Positions 1 through 8,230 of a DNA stretch of 64,000 nucleotides are shown here, one piece after another. The stretch is from NCBI RefSeq assembly GCF_001428665.1, contig NZ_LMIJ01000011.1, positions 63,516-127,515 on the forward strand. Reading direction: 5' to 3'. Position 1 is the first letter of the stretch. The number at the start of each line of letters is the position of its first letter. Below the pieces are notes generated by a model. That model was given only the letters and a program-made list of their open reading frames with translations. It was not told the origin of the DNA and made no database searches. The DNA is from Acidovorax sp. Root219 (lineage in GTDB: Bacteria > Pseudomonadota > Gammaproteobacteria > Burkholderiales > Burkholderiaceae_C). The position numbers and the translations under genes are program-made.

Positions 1-950
1 GATTGGATGACGCGCGAGTACCGTTCGATTTCTCCCGAGAGGAAACTGCCGAATTCCTGCGGAGTTTGACCAGGTGCTTCGGTGCTGCCCAGCAATGTGA
101 GCTTCTCCCGCATATCGGGTTGCGCCAGAGCCGTCACACAGGCAGCGTTCAGCTCGGCGACCACCGAACCTGGGAGACTCGACGGCGCAAGCAACCCAAA
201 CCAGGCCGTGATCTGAAAGCCGTTCAGGCCAGCAGTCTCGGCCACGGTAGGCAGGGTGGCAGGAAGTGCCGGTGACCGGCGCCCTCCGGTCTGCGCAAGC
301 AATCGCACCCGCCCATCCTTGACCATCGGCGCAAGTGCCAATGCACTGTTGAACATCAGCTTGACCTGCCCGCCGGCCAGATCATTCAACGCCGGCGCCG
401 CGCCCTTGTAGGGGACGTGGAGCAACTGGATACCAGCCTGCTGCGACAGCATTTCGCCAGCAATGTGCAGCACGTTGCCGATTCCGGCCGACGCATAGCC
501 CAGAGTGCCGGGCTCGCGTTTGGCCAACGCGATGAGTTCGGCAACGGATTTGACCGGTAGCCCTGCATGCACCGCAAGAACCAGCGGCCCCGGGCTGGCA
601 ACCATCGCGACGGGAGCGAAGTCTCGCAGGCTGTCGTAGGGCAGCTTGGGGTAGAGGCTGGCATTGATGGCGTGCGCGGCGCTGGTCATGAGAACCGTAT
701 GGCCATCGGTGCTGCGAACGACCGCTTCGGAGGCGATGATTCCATTGGCACCAGGCTTTGAATCGACGATGACAGGCTTGCCCAGGCTGGCCGTCAACTT
801 TTCCGCCAGCAGGCGTGCAACCACATCAGCGCTTCCGCCGGGTGCGAAGGGCAATACGATACGAACTGGCTTGGTTGGCCAAGCCGAGGCCCAGGCCGGC
901 GCGCACAGCCCAGCGAGAATCATTGCGCGACGGATTGCATTTGGTTGCAT
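1..950 (-). CDS. Bug/TctC-type tripartite tricarboxylate receptor (3' end cut by window)
   Basis: Periplasmic solute-binding protein of the Bug (TctC) family, which captures small carboxylates or amides for tripartite tricarboxylate transporters. The frame starts at an ATG at 950 and stays open to the left edge, so the last few residues are missing. It opens with a short secretion signal ending near AWASA, followed by the family's KPVRIVLPFAPGGSAD segment and, later, a HVPYKGAAPALNDLAGGQV segment that is typical of these receptors. A GGAG precedes the ATG by six bases. It lies 69 bases downstream of the cupin gene on the same strand and is the most distal gene of the catabolic array seen here. 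No TctA or TctB membrane subunit is visible, as is common for Bug paralogues. Its ligand cannot be deduced. Confidence 0.9.
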   Translation of the reverse strand, partial: MQPNAIRRAMILAGLCAPAWASAWPTKPVRIVLPFAPGGSADVVARLLAEKLTASLGKPVIVDSKPGANGIIASEAVVRSTDGHTVLMTSAAHAINASLYPKLPYDSLRDFAPVAMVASPGPLVLAVHAGLPVKSVAELIALAKREPGTLGYASAGIGNVLHIAGEMLSQQAGIQLLHVPYKGAAPALNDLAGGQVKLMFNSALALAPMVKDGRVRLLAQTGGRRSPALPATLPTVAETAGLNGFQITAWFGLLAPSSLPGSVVAELNAACVTALAQPDMREKLTLLGSTEAPGQTPQEFGSFLSGEIERYSRVIQ

Positions 951-1019
951 GCATCAGCTCCAGGTGAATGAGGTGGATCTGGCCTCGGGGCTTGGCCCAG
1001 ACATCGCGGCAGGGCCTGG

Positions 1020-1598
1020 CTAGCCAGCCTCCAGGGTCTTTCCAATTTCCTCGTCGTACTCGCCGGAGATCAGCACGAAGAGCATCCGGCACATGCGGCC
1101 CGAGCGGTTCGCCCATGCGTGGTTGGTTCCTCGCTGGACGACCACGCTCCCTTGGCGCAGCAGCACCTCGCTGGTGTCGAGCACCAGGGTCAGTTCGCCC
1201 TCGATCACCACTCCATAGTCGACAGACTCCGTGCGGTGCATCAGCGGGTGGGGCGAGTTGTGCTTCACCGTTGAAGCGTCCGCATCGCCAATCTGCCGAA
1301 ATGCTTCTTGCATGCGCTCGGCGCCATTCGCAAGGAAATCCTCGGTATCCGGGGGAATATCGACAAAGCGAATGCGCGTGCCGCCTGGAGGCGGGGGAAG
1401 GGCCAGGGAGCCGGTCGTCGGATCCGCACCATTGGAGATGACGGCGGGAGCTTCGAACGTACTCCAGACTTCATGAAAGACCGTGCCTGGCACAGCAGCA
1501 ACCTCTACCACCATGGGGAGCGGCCCGCTGCTGCTCACCACCGCCTTGCCTTGCGGGTTGTGCCCTGTCACGACACGATGAATGCACGGCAATGTCAT
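1020..1598 (-). CDS. cupin domain protein
   Basis: A 192-residue cupin. The C-terminal half carries the conserved beta-barrel pattern: an HRTESVDYGVVIEGE strand-turn region (cupin motif 1) and GTNHAWANRSG (motif 2), which would supply histidine and glutamate ligands for a metal. Members near PF04199 cyclases are often simply annotated as cupin proteins, and the substrate is unknown. The frame is open further upstream, but that stretch reads as out-of-family sequence inside the cyclase gene. The ATG at 1598 overlaps the cyclase stop in an ATGA arrangement, which both fixes the start and implies translational coupling. I infer it works with the cyclase on the same intermediate. It could be a small dioxygenase or isomerase, or a binding protein. 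Confidence 0.82.
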   Translation of the reverse strand: MTLPCIHRVVTGHNPQGKAVVSSSGPLPMVVEVAAVPGTVFHEVWSTFEAPAVISNGADPTTGSLALPPPPGGTRIRFVDIPPDTEDFLANGAERMQEAFRQIGDADASTVKHNSPHPLMHRTESVDYGVVIEGELTLVLDTSEVLLRQGSVVVQRGTNHAWANRSGRMCRMLFVLISGEYDEEIGKTLEAG

Positions 1599-2401
1599 GC
1601 AGCGTCCTCGGTGAAGATCGCAACGGCCCGGGTCCAGCCGGCAGAAGCCCCTCGGATCTTGTGCGGGAAGCAGCTGATGGTGAATCCCGTCGGCGGAACG
1701 GCTTCCAGGTTGTGCAGCTTTTCGAGATGGCAGTAGCCGATGTCGCGGCCCGCCTTGTGCCCCTCCCAAATGAGCGCCTTGTTCCCTGTCTCAGCGATCT
1801 TGGCTGCCGTGTAGGAGAACGGTGCATCCCAGCTCCATGCGTCCGTACCGGTCAGGCGCACCCCGCGCTCCAGCAGGTACATGGTTGCCTCATAGCCCAT
1901 CCCGCAGCCTGCGCCCAGGTAGTCAGGGTGGCCATAGCGGCTCCCTGCACGGGTGTTGACGACGACGATGTCCAGCGGCTGCAACTCGTATCCGATGCGT
2001 TTGAGCTCGGCCTCCACATCCGCAGCCGTGGCGACATACCCATCCGGGAAGTGGCGAAAATCCAGCTTCACGCCAGGCTGGAAGCACCATTCAAGCGGTA
2101 CCTGGTCAATCGTGATCGACGGCCGTGCTCCGCCCAGCTTGGCGTCCTGGGTCGAGTGGAAATGCCAGGGTGCGTCCAGATGCGTACCGTTGTGCGTGGT
2201 GAGCGTCACCCATTCGGCCGCTGCGGCCTCGCCATCCGGGTAGTCCTCGGGGGTGGTTCCCGGAATCATGGCCATGAATTCCGGCAACGTTTCGGCATGC
2301 TTTTGGTAGGTGATCCTGGGGGCGAGTGGTGGAGGATCGGACAGAACGTCGTTCTCCAGGTAGATCGACAGGTCTACGAATCGGTGCTGAGGCTTCTTCA
2401 T
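1595..2401 (-). CDS. cyclase family protein (PF04199; kynurenine formamidase/isatin hydrolase-like)
   Basis: A 268-residue metal-dependent hydrolase of the cyclase family. Residues 70-80 carry the family signature HNGTHLDAPWH (H70, H74, D76 and H80 are the expected metal ligands). The family includes bacterial arylformamidases, isatin hydrolases and polyketide cyclases, so an amide, lactam or lactone hydrolysis is the natural expectation; the real substrate is not visible. The ATG at 2401 was chosen because family homology begins at once (MKKPQHRFVDLS), while the upstream open frame is only a shadow over the receptor gene. It lies 19 bases after the Bug receptor stop, and its stop overlaps the cupin start by four bases. 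Confidence 0.88.
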   Translation of the reverse strand: MKKPQHRFVDLSIYLENDVLSDPPPLAPRITYQKHAETLPEFMAMIPGTTPEDYPDGEAAAAEWVTLTTHNGTHLDAPWHFHSTQDAKLGGARPSITIDQVPLEWCFQPGVKLDFRHFPDGYVATAADVEAELKRIGYELQPLDIVVVNTRAGSRYGHPDYLGAGCGMGYEATMYLLERGVRLTGTDAWSWDAPFSYTAAKIAETGNKALIWEGHKAGRDIGYCHLEKLHNLEAVPPTGFTISCFPHKIRGASAGWTRAVAIFTEDAA

Positions 2402-2420
2402 GGCTGTGCTTCTCGGCTCT

Positions 2421-3437
2421 TCATTCGGGGACAACACCCACAGCGCGAGCCAGCGCCTGGTGCTTTTGAACTTCTGCGTCGTAGAACTTGTCGAGTGCGG
2501 CCAGCGACAACGGCGCCTGCGGATCGGTTCCCTGGCTCCGCAGGAAGGCTTGCACCTCCTGGTCACGCATGGCGGCTTCGAACGCCTGGTGCAAGCGTTG
2601 GAGTGCAGCATCCGGCGTGGTGCGAGACACCAGCAGCGCCCCCCATGCCGTGTGAACAAACGACTGCAAGGCTGGATCCAGGGTCTTCAAAGTAGCAACC
2701 CTCGGCAACAGCGCCGGCGATTGCTCCGCAGTGCTGCCGAAGGCGCGCAGCTTGCCTGTGGTGATGAGATCGAGCGCCAGGCCACCGAGCGGAACGAATG
2801 AGAGGTCGATCTGGCCACCCGCCAGGTCTTGCACCGCCGGTGGGACACCGCGGTAGGGGATGTGAACGAGCTGCACCCCACACAGGCGCGCCCATTGCGC
2901 GCCCATCAAGTGGATCATCGACCCAGGTCCAATATGGCCGAAGCTCAGGGGTTTCCCTGTCTTGTCCGCCGAGCGTGCCAGAGCCAGGAGTTCTGAGTGT
3001 GTCTGTGCGGGGAGACCGGGACGGCCGGCCAACACATAGCTTGTCCGTCCGAGCAGACCGACGGGTTTCATCTGCTCCGGCTTGTAGCGGACGCTGGCGA
3101 GGGTGGCCGGGGTAAGGATTGGCTCGGTCTGGGACACCATCACGGTGGTGAATCCATCGGCGGGCGCATTGAGCATCTTCTGCACGCCGATCGACCCACC
3201 TGCGCCAGGCATGTTCTCCACGATCACCGGTTGGCCAAGTGACTTCTGGAGCTGCACCTGGAGCTTTCTGGCGAACACGTCGCTCGGATTGCCAGCTGGC
3301 TGTGGAACGATGATCGTCAGATGGCGCCCATCCTGGGCGATGGCCAAAGGTGCCAGACCCGTGCCCGCCAGCGAGACCAGCAGCGAACGCCGGTTCATCG
3401 CCCGCCGTGGGGTGGTGTGTTCTTGCTGTTCACTCAT
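2421..3437 (-). CDS. Bug/TctC-type tripartite tricarboxylate receptor
   Basis: A complete 338-residue periplasmic binding protein of the Bug family. Residues 1-35 form a secretion signal with arginine pairs followed by a hydrophobic run (SLLVSLAGTGLAPLAIA). The mature part begins with the family's DGRHLTIIVPQPAGNPSDVFAR-type opening and later shows VHIPYRGVPPAVQDLAGGQ. The start overlaps the MFS stop by four bases (ATGA), with GGAGC just upstream, so the two transport genes appear coupled. It is the second Bug receptor in the array and is not closely similar to the one at the left edge, so the two may bind different compounds. No tctAB genes are linked. The ligand is unknown, and uptake or sensing of a pathway substrate is an inference. 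Confidence 0.93.
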   Translation of the reverse strand: MSEQQEHTTPRRAMNRRSLLVSLAGTGLAPLAIAQDGRHLTIIVPQPAGNPSDVFARKLQVQLQKSLGQPVIVENMPGAGGSIGVQKMLNAPADGFTTVMVSQTEPILTPATLASVRYKPEQMKPVGLLGRTSYVLAGRPGLPAQTHSELLALARSADKTGKPLSFGHIGPGSMIHLMGAQWARLCGVQLVHIPYRGVPPAVQDLAGGQIDLSFVPLGGLALDLITTGKLRAFGSTAEQSPALLPRVATLKTLDPALQSFVHTAWGALLVSRTTPDAALQRLHQAFEAAMRDQEVQAFLRSQGTDPQAPLSLAALDKFYDAEVQKHQALARAVGVVPE

Positions 3438-4594
3438 ACCGTTGCTCCAATGAAATTCTTGGTTTCCGACGCTTTGGGGATCTTCGTGAAGGCGTAGATG
3501 GCCAGGGCGTCGACGACCAGGGCAGCGATTCCGAGGCTTTCATAGCCAAACTGCTTGACCAGTGTTCCGCCGACGATGGGCCCCAGGGCCGCGCCGATCA
3601 TGAGCATCGCCGGTGTTGCCGACAGCGCTCTGCCGCTGGGATCGAGTTGAGCGAGTGCACCGAAAGCGAATGTGTGCGTGAAGATCATCACCGCCGCGAA
3701 GACTGAAGCGGCCGCCGCATAGGGTGCGAAGCTCGTACCGTTCACGATCACCAGCACCAGGACTGCTTGCGCAAGGGGGCCCACCAGCAGGACGCTTCGA
3801 ACAGACCAGCGCTTCTCCAACCAGGCGGCGAGAGCGGCGGGAACCAGGTTGACGAAGCCAAGGGCAATGAGCACTGCAGTCACTGCCTGTGCAGTGAACC
3901 CTCGATCTGAACCGACCCGCTCCAGGAAGCTGAACATCATCGACTGCACCAGGCCCATGCAGGCGACGCCTGCGGCGCCCCACCAGACGGCACGAGGCAG
4001 CCGTGAGGCAGACGCCTTCTCCTGGGCAGCGAGCGTGCCCTTGTCCTTGTCAGGAAATCCCAGCAGCGCAAAGGCAGCACCAGCCACCATCACGACGGCG
4101 AAGATCTGGAAGAGCGTTGCGCCGCCGCGGGTGGCTACCAGGTGGGTCGCCGCCGCCATGAAGACGATCCCGAAGACCCCCAGTGCAATGCCGACCACAG
4201 CGAACAGCCGGTGCGGATTCGCACTGCTGGCGATCGTCCCGTGGGTCACGCTCAAGGCAGCGCCAGCGGCCACACCAGCGACGATGTGCAAAACAGCGAG
4301 CATGCCAAAGCCTGTGGTCGTCGACGCCACGGCGAACCCCAGGGCCGCCAGGCCAAACCCGATGGATGCAACCCATCGCCCGACAAGCAGGTGGAAGATC
4401 GGAGCAAGGAAGAGACTGGCACCGACAGCGCCAGCAAGAAAGAGCGTTGCCAGCAGGCCTGCTTGCTGCGGGTCAAATCGGTAAAAGGAGATGAGTGTCC
4501 CCACCCAGATGGGCAGTGCGACAAGATCCACCATGCCTGCGCAGTGGCCCACCATCAGTGCGGCGCGGCCTCGGAGGGAAGCGGTTGTGATCAT
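3434..4594 (-). CDS. MFS transporter
   Basis: A 386-residue major facilitator superfamily protein with about twelve hydrophobic segments, a short loop near residue 190 separating the two six-helix halves (FPDKDKGTLAAQEK), and no soluble domain. The ATG at 4594 is preferred over the GTG three codons upstream, because that GTG lies within the GAGGAG ribosome site. It sits 12 bases after the monooxygenase stop and overlaps the Bug receptor start by four bases. The context suggests uptake of the pathway substrate or export of an intermediate. The subfamily cannot be named from sequence alone. It resembles the compact carriers found with aromatic-acid catabolic genes but lacks a recognisable aromatic-acid:H+ symporter signature. 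Confidence 0.88.
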   Translation of the reverse strand: MITTASLRGRAALMVGHCAGMVDLVALPIWVGTLISFYRFDPQQAGLLATLFLAGAVGASLFLAPIFHLLVGRWVASIGFGLAALGFAVASTTTGFGMLAVLHIVAGVAAGAALSVTHGTIASSANPHRLFAVVGIALGVFGIVFMAAATHLVATRGGATLFQIFAVVMVAGAAFALLGFPDKDKGTLAAQEKASASRLPRAVWWGAAGVACMGLVQSMMFSFLERVGSDRGFTAQAVTAVLIALGFVNLVPAALAAWLEKRWSVRSVLLVGPLAQAVLVLVIVNGTSFAPYAAAASVFAAVMIFTHTFAFGALAQLDPSGRALSATPAMLMIGAALGPIVGGTLVKQFGYESLGIAALVVDALAIYAFTKIPKASETKNFIGATV

Positions 4595-4606
4595 GATGGG
4601 CACTCC

Positions 4607-5737
4607 TCAAATCGGCTGGGCCAGCGCCATCAACGACTCGCGCATGATGCGCGCGTGCTCCTCCTTGTCCCCGCCGGCAATCTCGATCTCGCCCAACCGG
4701 GCCGAGTTTTCGACCACCATCCGGCAGCGCTCCCAGCGGCGATTCTCGAAGGAAGACAGCGCAGCGTCGACGTCGGTTGCACGGCCCAATTCTTCAGCCA
4801 ACACCAGCGCGTCTTCAATCCCGATGCAGGCGCCTGACGCCAGATGCGGAGTGGTCGCATGCACCGTGTCACCGATCAGGACCACACGCCCTTTGAACCA
4901 CGGCCTGGGCAGGAGAAGCCCTTCGAGAGGGCGGTACACGATCTGCGAGTCAGGACCAATCTGCGATTTGATCTGTTGCAGCACCGGTGCATGGAAGTCG
5001 TCGAGCAGTCCACGCAGATGGGCTGCAAATGTTGACGGCTCGACATGTACATTGGCTGGCCTCGGCTCGGTGACGAAGAGGTACATCTCTGACTTCGACA
5101 CGGGGTTCACTCCCGGTTTGACCCGAGGGCCCATCCACATGGTGGCTGTCTCGACCTCGGCCGGACGGGGCAATACTGCACGCCAGACAGCCTGGCCGCT
5201 GTACTTGGGCTTTGCAGAGGCCGGGAAGACCGCCTCGCGCACTGCGGAGTACAGGCCGTCCGCACCGATCACCAGGTCATAGCGTCGGCTCTGTCCATCA
5301 CTGAACTGGACCTCGGCCCCCTCGGCATCCTGGTGAATGTGGGTGAACGTGCACCTTAGCCGAATATCTGCGCCAGAGGCGCGCGTGGCATCGGCCAGTA
5401 TCTTCGCCAGCACCGGACGCATGATGGCGCCGCCTCCGGGAACATCGGGCCCCGCGATGCGCGGCGTGGGCAGATTCCCGATTTTGTCCCCCACGGGGCT
5501 GCAAAACTGGACTCCATCGGCGGCACTGCCTTGGGCAAGGAAGGCATCCAGTATCCCCAGCTGGCGGAATGCACGCAGCGTTGCACCACCCAGGCTGATG
5601 CCCGCGCCGTAGCTGCGCCAACCTGGATCGATCTCGACCAGATCAACGGCGATGCCTTGCTTGCGAAGCTCGATGGCAGCCGCCATCCCGGAAAACCCGC
5701 CGCCAATGATCAGGACGCGGCGAAACAGTGAACTCAT
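4607..5737 (-). CDS. FAD-dependent aromatic monooxygenase (PHBH fold)
   Basis: A 376-residue flavoprotein hydroxylase. It shows the three FAD/NAD(P)H fingerprints of the p-hydroxybenzoate hydroxylase fold: the dinucleotide motif IGGGFSG at residues 11-17, GADG at 158-161, and GRVVLIGDTVH around 283-293 with the GD motif. Length and order match the salicylate 1-hydroxylase and 3-hydroxybenzoate 6-hydroxylase group, which hydroxylate an aromatic ring using NAD(P)H and oxygen. Its start overlaps the Rieske ferredoxin stop by four bases (ATGA). In this operon it probably prepares the ring for the VOC dioxygenase. Substrate specificity cannot be read from sequence, and polyketide or N-heterocycle hydroxylation is equally possible. 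Confidence 0.9.
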   Translation of the reverse strand: MSSLFRRVLIIGGGFSGMAAAIELRKQGIAVDLVEIDPGWRSYGAGISLGGATLRAFRQLGILDAFLAQGSAADGVQFCSPVGDKIGNLPTPRIAGPDVPGGGAIMRPVLAKILADATRASGADIRLRCTFTHIHQDAEGAEVQFSDGQSRRYDLVIGADGLYSAVREAVFPASAKPKYSGQAVWRAVLPRPAEVETATMWMGPRVKPGVNPVSKSEMYLFVTEPRPANVHVEPSTFAAHLRGLLDDFHAPVLQQIKSQIGPDSQIVYRPLEGLLLPRPWFKGRVVLIGDTVHATTPHLASGACIGIEDALVLAEELGRATDVDAALSSFENRRWERCRMVVENSARLGEIEIAGGDKEEHARIMRESLMALAQPI

Positions 5738-6084
5738 GAACTTGTCTCCTTGTAGTTGTGCAATCGAGCGTGGATCTCTCCATCGCGCTCGATATGGATC
5801 TCGATAGGTGTCAGCGCGTCACCCAGGCAGGGCCCCAGCGTGCATATGCCCGTCGAGATATCGAACTGCGCGCCATGGGCGGCGCAGACGATGCGATCTC
5901 CTGAGGCACTGAGGTATTCGTCCTTTCGCCAGGCCATCGGCGTCTGGTGGTGCGGGCAAGAATTGGCGTAGGCAAGTGGCTTTCCACCGCGCATCACGAT
6001 GAATACGCTGTCCTGACCTTCACCGTATGGATCAAGCCCACGCGACCCATTCGGGGGAAGGTCTCGGAGATGGCACAGCCTCAC
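5734..6084 (-). CDS. Rieske [2Fe-2S] ferredoxin-type protein
   Basis: A small protein of about 116 residues with a complete Rieske cluster signature: C43-P-H45 and C67-A-A-H70, numbered from the GTG at 6084. That GTG lies two bases after the dioxygenase stop. An alternative GTG at 6135 would add 17 residues but overlaps the dioxygenase gene by about 50 bases and adds a low-complexity stretch, so I prefer 6084. Single-domain Rieske proteins of this size act as electron carriers for oxygenases or as NirD-like subunits. No Rieske oxygenase alpha subunit or dedicated reductase is present in the window. It may serve the neighbouring oxygenases, reactivate an oxidised iron centre in the dioxygenase, or pair with an oxygenase encoded beyond the left edge. 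Confidence 0.87.
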   Translation of the reverse strand: MRLCHLRDLPPNGSRGLDPYGEGQDSVFIVMRGGKPLAYANSCPHHQTPMAWRKDEYLSASGDRIVCAAHGAQFDISTGICTLGPCLGDALTPIEIHIERDGEIHARLHNYKETSS

Positions 6085-6086
6085 GA

Positions 6087-7034
6087 TCAGCCCTTCGGCG
6101 CGCCAGCCCCCGGAGGGGGCCCCGAAGGCGCCCACTTCTCGCGGTGCTGGAACAGGAACAACTGCGACGCGTCGGCGCTCATGGGAACCTCGCGGGCCAC
6201 CCAGGCCTCGTCGTGCAGATCCATGTCCGCGTCGTATTCGACATGGCAGCCCAGCGGCGAATTGAAGTACCAGAACCAGTTGCTGCCGAACCGGTGGCGC
6301 CCCGGTCCCCAGAAGCTCTGGTAGCCCTTCTCCACGAAACGGGTGCCCGCCAGCATGACCTCGGTGGGCCCGCCCATGTGAAAGGTGAAGTGCTCACAAC
6401 CCTTCATGAAGGGCGGCGTCTGGATCATGAACAGCGTGTGGTGATCGCTGGTGCCCGCGGGCCGCAGAAAGGGTCCGACGCCGGTGAACCGGTCCGTGCA
6501 AACGAACCCCAGCCGTGCGTAGAACGCCTCGGCCTTGACCGCATCGGGAACAAAGTAGACAACGTGGGACAGGGACCGCGGCTTGGCCGCCATGTCCGCC
6601 CAAAGGCCCAGCGCATTCGCGCCACGCTGCGGCGCCGCACCGGGTGCGTTCACCGATTCGGCAGGCAAGGAGATCGGTTTGCGCACGGTCACCTGGAACG
6701 CGAGCGCGAACCCCATGTCATCGACAGCGCGCACCACACCGTCTGTGCGGCTGACCTGCCGGTCCTTCGCCAGCTCTGCCTCGATGGCATCCAGGCTCTC
6801 CTGGTCGGCTACGCCATACACTGTCTCGCGCAACATGCTGGCCGTGCCCATGGAGGCGGGTAGCGATGGATCATCCTTCGCGAGTACCACCACGGAGGTG
6901 CCGTCGAGCGCCTCGAAGCGGCCCTGCTGCCCAGGCGCATCGCTGCGGGTAAGGCCATAGTCGGCCAGGTACTGCCCGCAGGCAGCGATGTCGTCCACTC
7001 CGAATACGAGTGCGTCGGGTCCGATGATGTTCAT
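6087..7034 (-). CDS. VOC-superfamily extradiol ring-cleavage dioxygenase
   Basis: A 315-residue two-domain vicinal-oxygen-chelate protein, the size of type I extradiol dioxygenases. The second domain has the expected metal triad: H157 (SLSHVVYF), H215 (EHFTFHM; H219 follows) and E266 (CHVEYDADMD). Such enzymes cleave a catechol ring next to the hydroxyls using Fe(II) and oxygen. The start ATG at 7034 follows an AGGAAA ribosome site; an in-frame extension upstream overlaps the hydrolase and is ignored. It lies 32 bases downstream of the C-C hydrolase and just ahead of the Rieske gene, so meta-cleavage followed by hydrolysis is the likely chemistry. The ring substrate is unknown. Confidence 0.88.
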   Translation of the reverse strand: MNIIGPDALVFGVDDIAACGQYLADYGLTRSDAPGQQGRFEALDGTSVVVLAKDDPSLPASMGTASMLRETVYGVADQESLDAIEAELAKDRQVSRTDGVVRAVDDMGFALAFQVTVRKPISLPAESVNAPGAAPQRGANALGLWADMAAKPRSLSHVVYFVPDAVKAEAFYARLGFVCTDRFTGVGPFLRPAGTSDHHTLFMIQTPPFMKGCEHFTFHMGGPTEVMLAGTRFVEKGYQSFWGPGRHRFGSNWFWYFNSPLGCHVEYDADMDLHDEAWVAREVPMSADASQLFLFQHREKWAPSGPPPGAGAPKG

Positions 7035-7066
7035 CTGGGTGTTTCCTGGATCTTGGTTGTGCATGC

Positions 7067-8224
7067 TCAGGCGGTGTGTCCGCCCAGGGTTTCGGCCACC
7101 CAGTCGGCGATGTAGTGGCCTGCATTGATGCTGTTGTCGAAGCTGCTGTGCTGCACGCCGCCCTCGCGCTCGGTGAAGACCTTGAGCTCGCGCTTGGGGC
7201 TGTTGACCAGCTGTTCGTAGGTGCGGTGCGCCCACTGCAGGGGAATCTGGGAGTCCTTTTCTCCATGCGTGACAAGGAAGGGCACGCGGATGCGGTCCAG
7301 GACACCGTCCAGGTGCACCTGCTCGGCGATGCGCATGAAGTCATCCATGTCCTTAGCTCCCCAGACCCAGCGCACGTGCTCCCAGTAGTGCGGAACGGGA
7401 AGGCTGCCTTCCTTGGCAAGGCGCTTCTTTTGCACATCGCGCCAGTCATGGTTCGCGCCCCAGACCACGCCGCAGGCGAACCGTGGTTCGAACGCCACCG
7501 CGCGCGGGCAGTAGTAGCCACCGAGCGACACGCCTTCAAGACCAATCCGCCTGGAGTCCACGTGGGGCTGCTGTTCAAGCCAATCGACGATGCGGCTGGC
7601 CCAGTGCTCGCTGTCGAAGCGAGCGGTCAGGCCGTGAAGACGCAGCGCTTCTCCCGTGCCAGGCTGATCAACAACCAGCGAACTCACCCCACGGCGCGCC
7701 AACCAGCTCGGCAGCCCCACGCGGTACTTCATCTCCTTGGTGGAGTCCAGGCCATTGACCTGCACCAGGATCGGGGCTGCTCCGCTCGCGCCTTCAGCAC
7801 GCACGTAGAGTGCAGACAGGTGCTTTCCCTCATAGGGGATCTCGACGCGAGTGCAGTTCTCGCGACCCAGTTGCAGCCCTTTTGCGAACACCTCCAGGAA
7901 GCGGCCGTAAAGAGCCGTCCTGCCGGGTGCCCCATGGGCCTGCAAGCGCTCGGCGGTCAGGTAGTAGGTGGCTGCTCGGCTGTACTTCTCCCCTGCGGAA
8001 AGCGCACGGCCCGCAGCTTCATCTTCGGCTGCGAGTTCGCACAGCTTGTCGGCCATTCGCGCCCAGGTCTCACGGAACGCTGCTGTGCCTGCGGCGTCGG
8101 GAGCCTTGGCAGCCTCCTGCAGCGGAGCACACATCGCTTCGATCTCACCGATGCGTGCCCCCATCTCGATGGCCAGATTGACGGACAGGTTCCAGACGTA
8201 GTTGGTTGGAAAATACTTGAACAT
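7067..8224 (-). CDS. alpha/beta hydrolase, 2,6-dihydroxypseudooxynicotine hydrolase-like C-C hydrolase
   Basis: A 385-residue alpha/beta hydrolase with an unusually long helical N-terminal region (about 125 residues) before the core fold. This architecture is known from the nicotine-pathway enzyme 2,6-dihydroxypseudooxynicotine hydrolase and the FrsA-like group. The nucleophile elbow is GVSLGG with S233; D324 (GEKD) and H359 (GVQHSS) fit the other triad members. The family breaks a carbon-carbon bond next to a ketone, so beside an extradiol dioxygenase it would hydrolyse a ring-cleavage product or an acyl side chain. It begins six bases after the RND permease stop, placing transport and catabolic functions in one transcript. 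An ordinary esterase role cannot be excluded. Confidence 0.85.
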   Translation of the reverse strand: MFKYFPTNYVWNLSVNLAIEMGARIGEIEAMCAPLQEAAKAPDAAGTAAFRETWARMADKLCELAAEDEAAGRALSAGEKYSRAATYYLTAERLQAHGAPGRTALYGRFLEVFAKGLQLGRENCTRVEIPYEGKHLSALYVRAEGASGAAPILVQVNGLDSTKEMKYRVGLPSWLARRGVSSLVVDQPGTGEALRLHGLTARFDSEHWASRIVDWLEQQPHVDSRRIGLEGVSLGGYYCPRAVAFEPRFACGVVWGANHDWRDVQKKRLAKEGSLPVPHYWEHVRWVWGAKDMDDFMRIAEQVHLDGVLDRIRVPFLVTHGEKDSQIPLQWAHRTYEQLVNSPKRELKVFTEREGGVQHSSFDNSINAGHYIADWVAETLGGHTA

Positions 8225-8230
8225 GGGGAC

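Noticed and set aside
4142..4837. Plus-strand open frames across the MFS and monooxygenase genes
   Set aside because: They are shadow frames with His/Arg/Gln-rich composition, opposite genes with clear family motifs.
6085..6135. Longer Rieske ferredoxin starting at the GTG at 6135
   Set aside because: It would overlap the dioxygenase gene by about 50 bases and adds a Gly/Ala/Pro stretch unlike the family; the GTG at 6084 fits the operon spacing.
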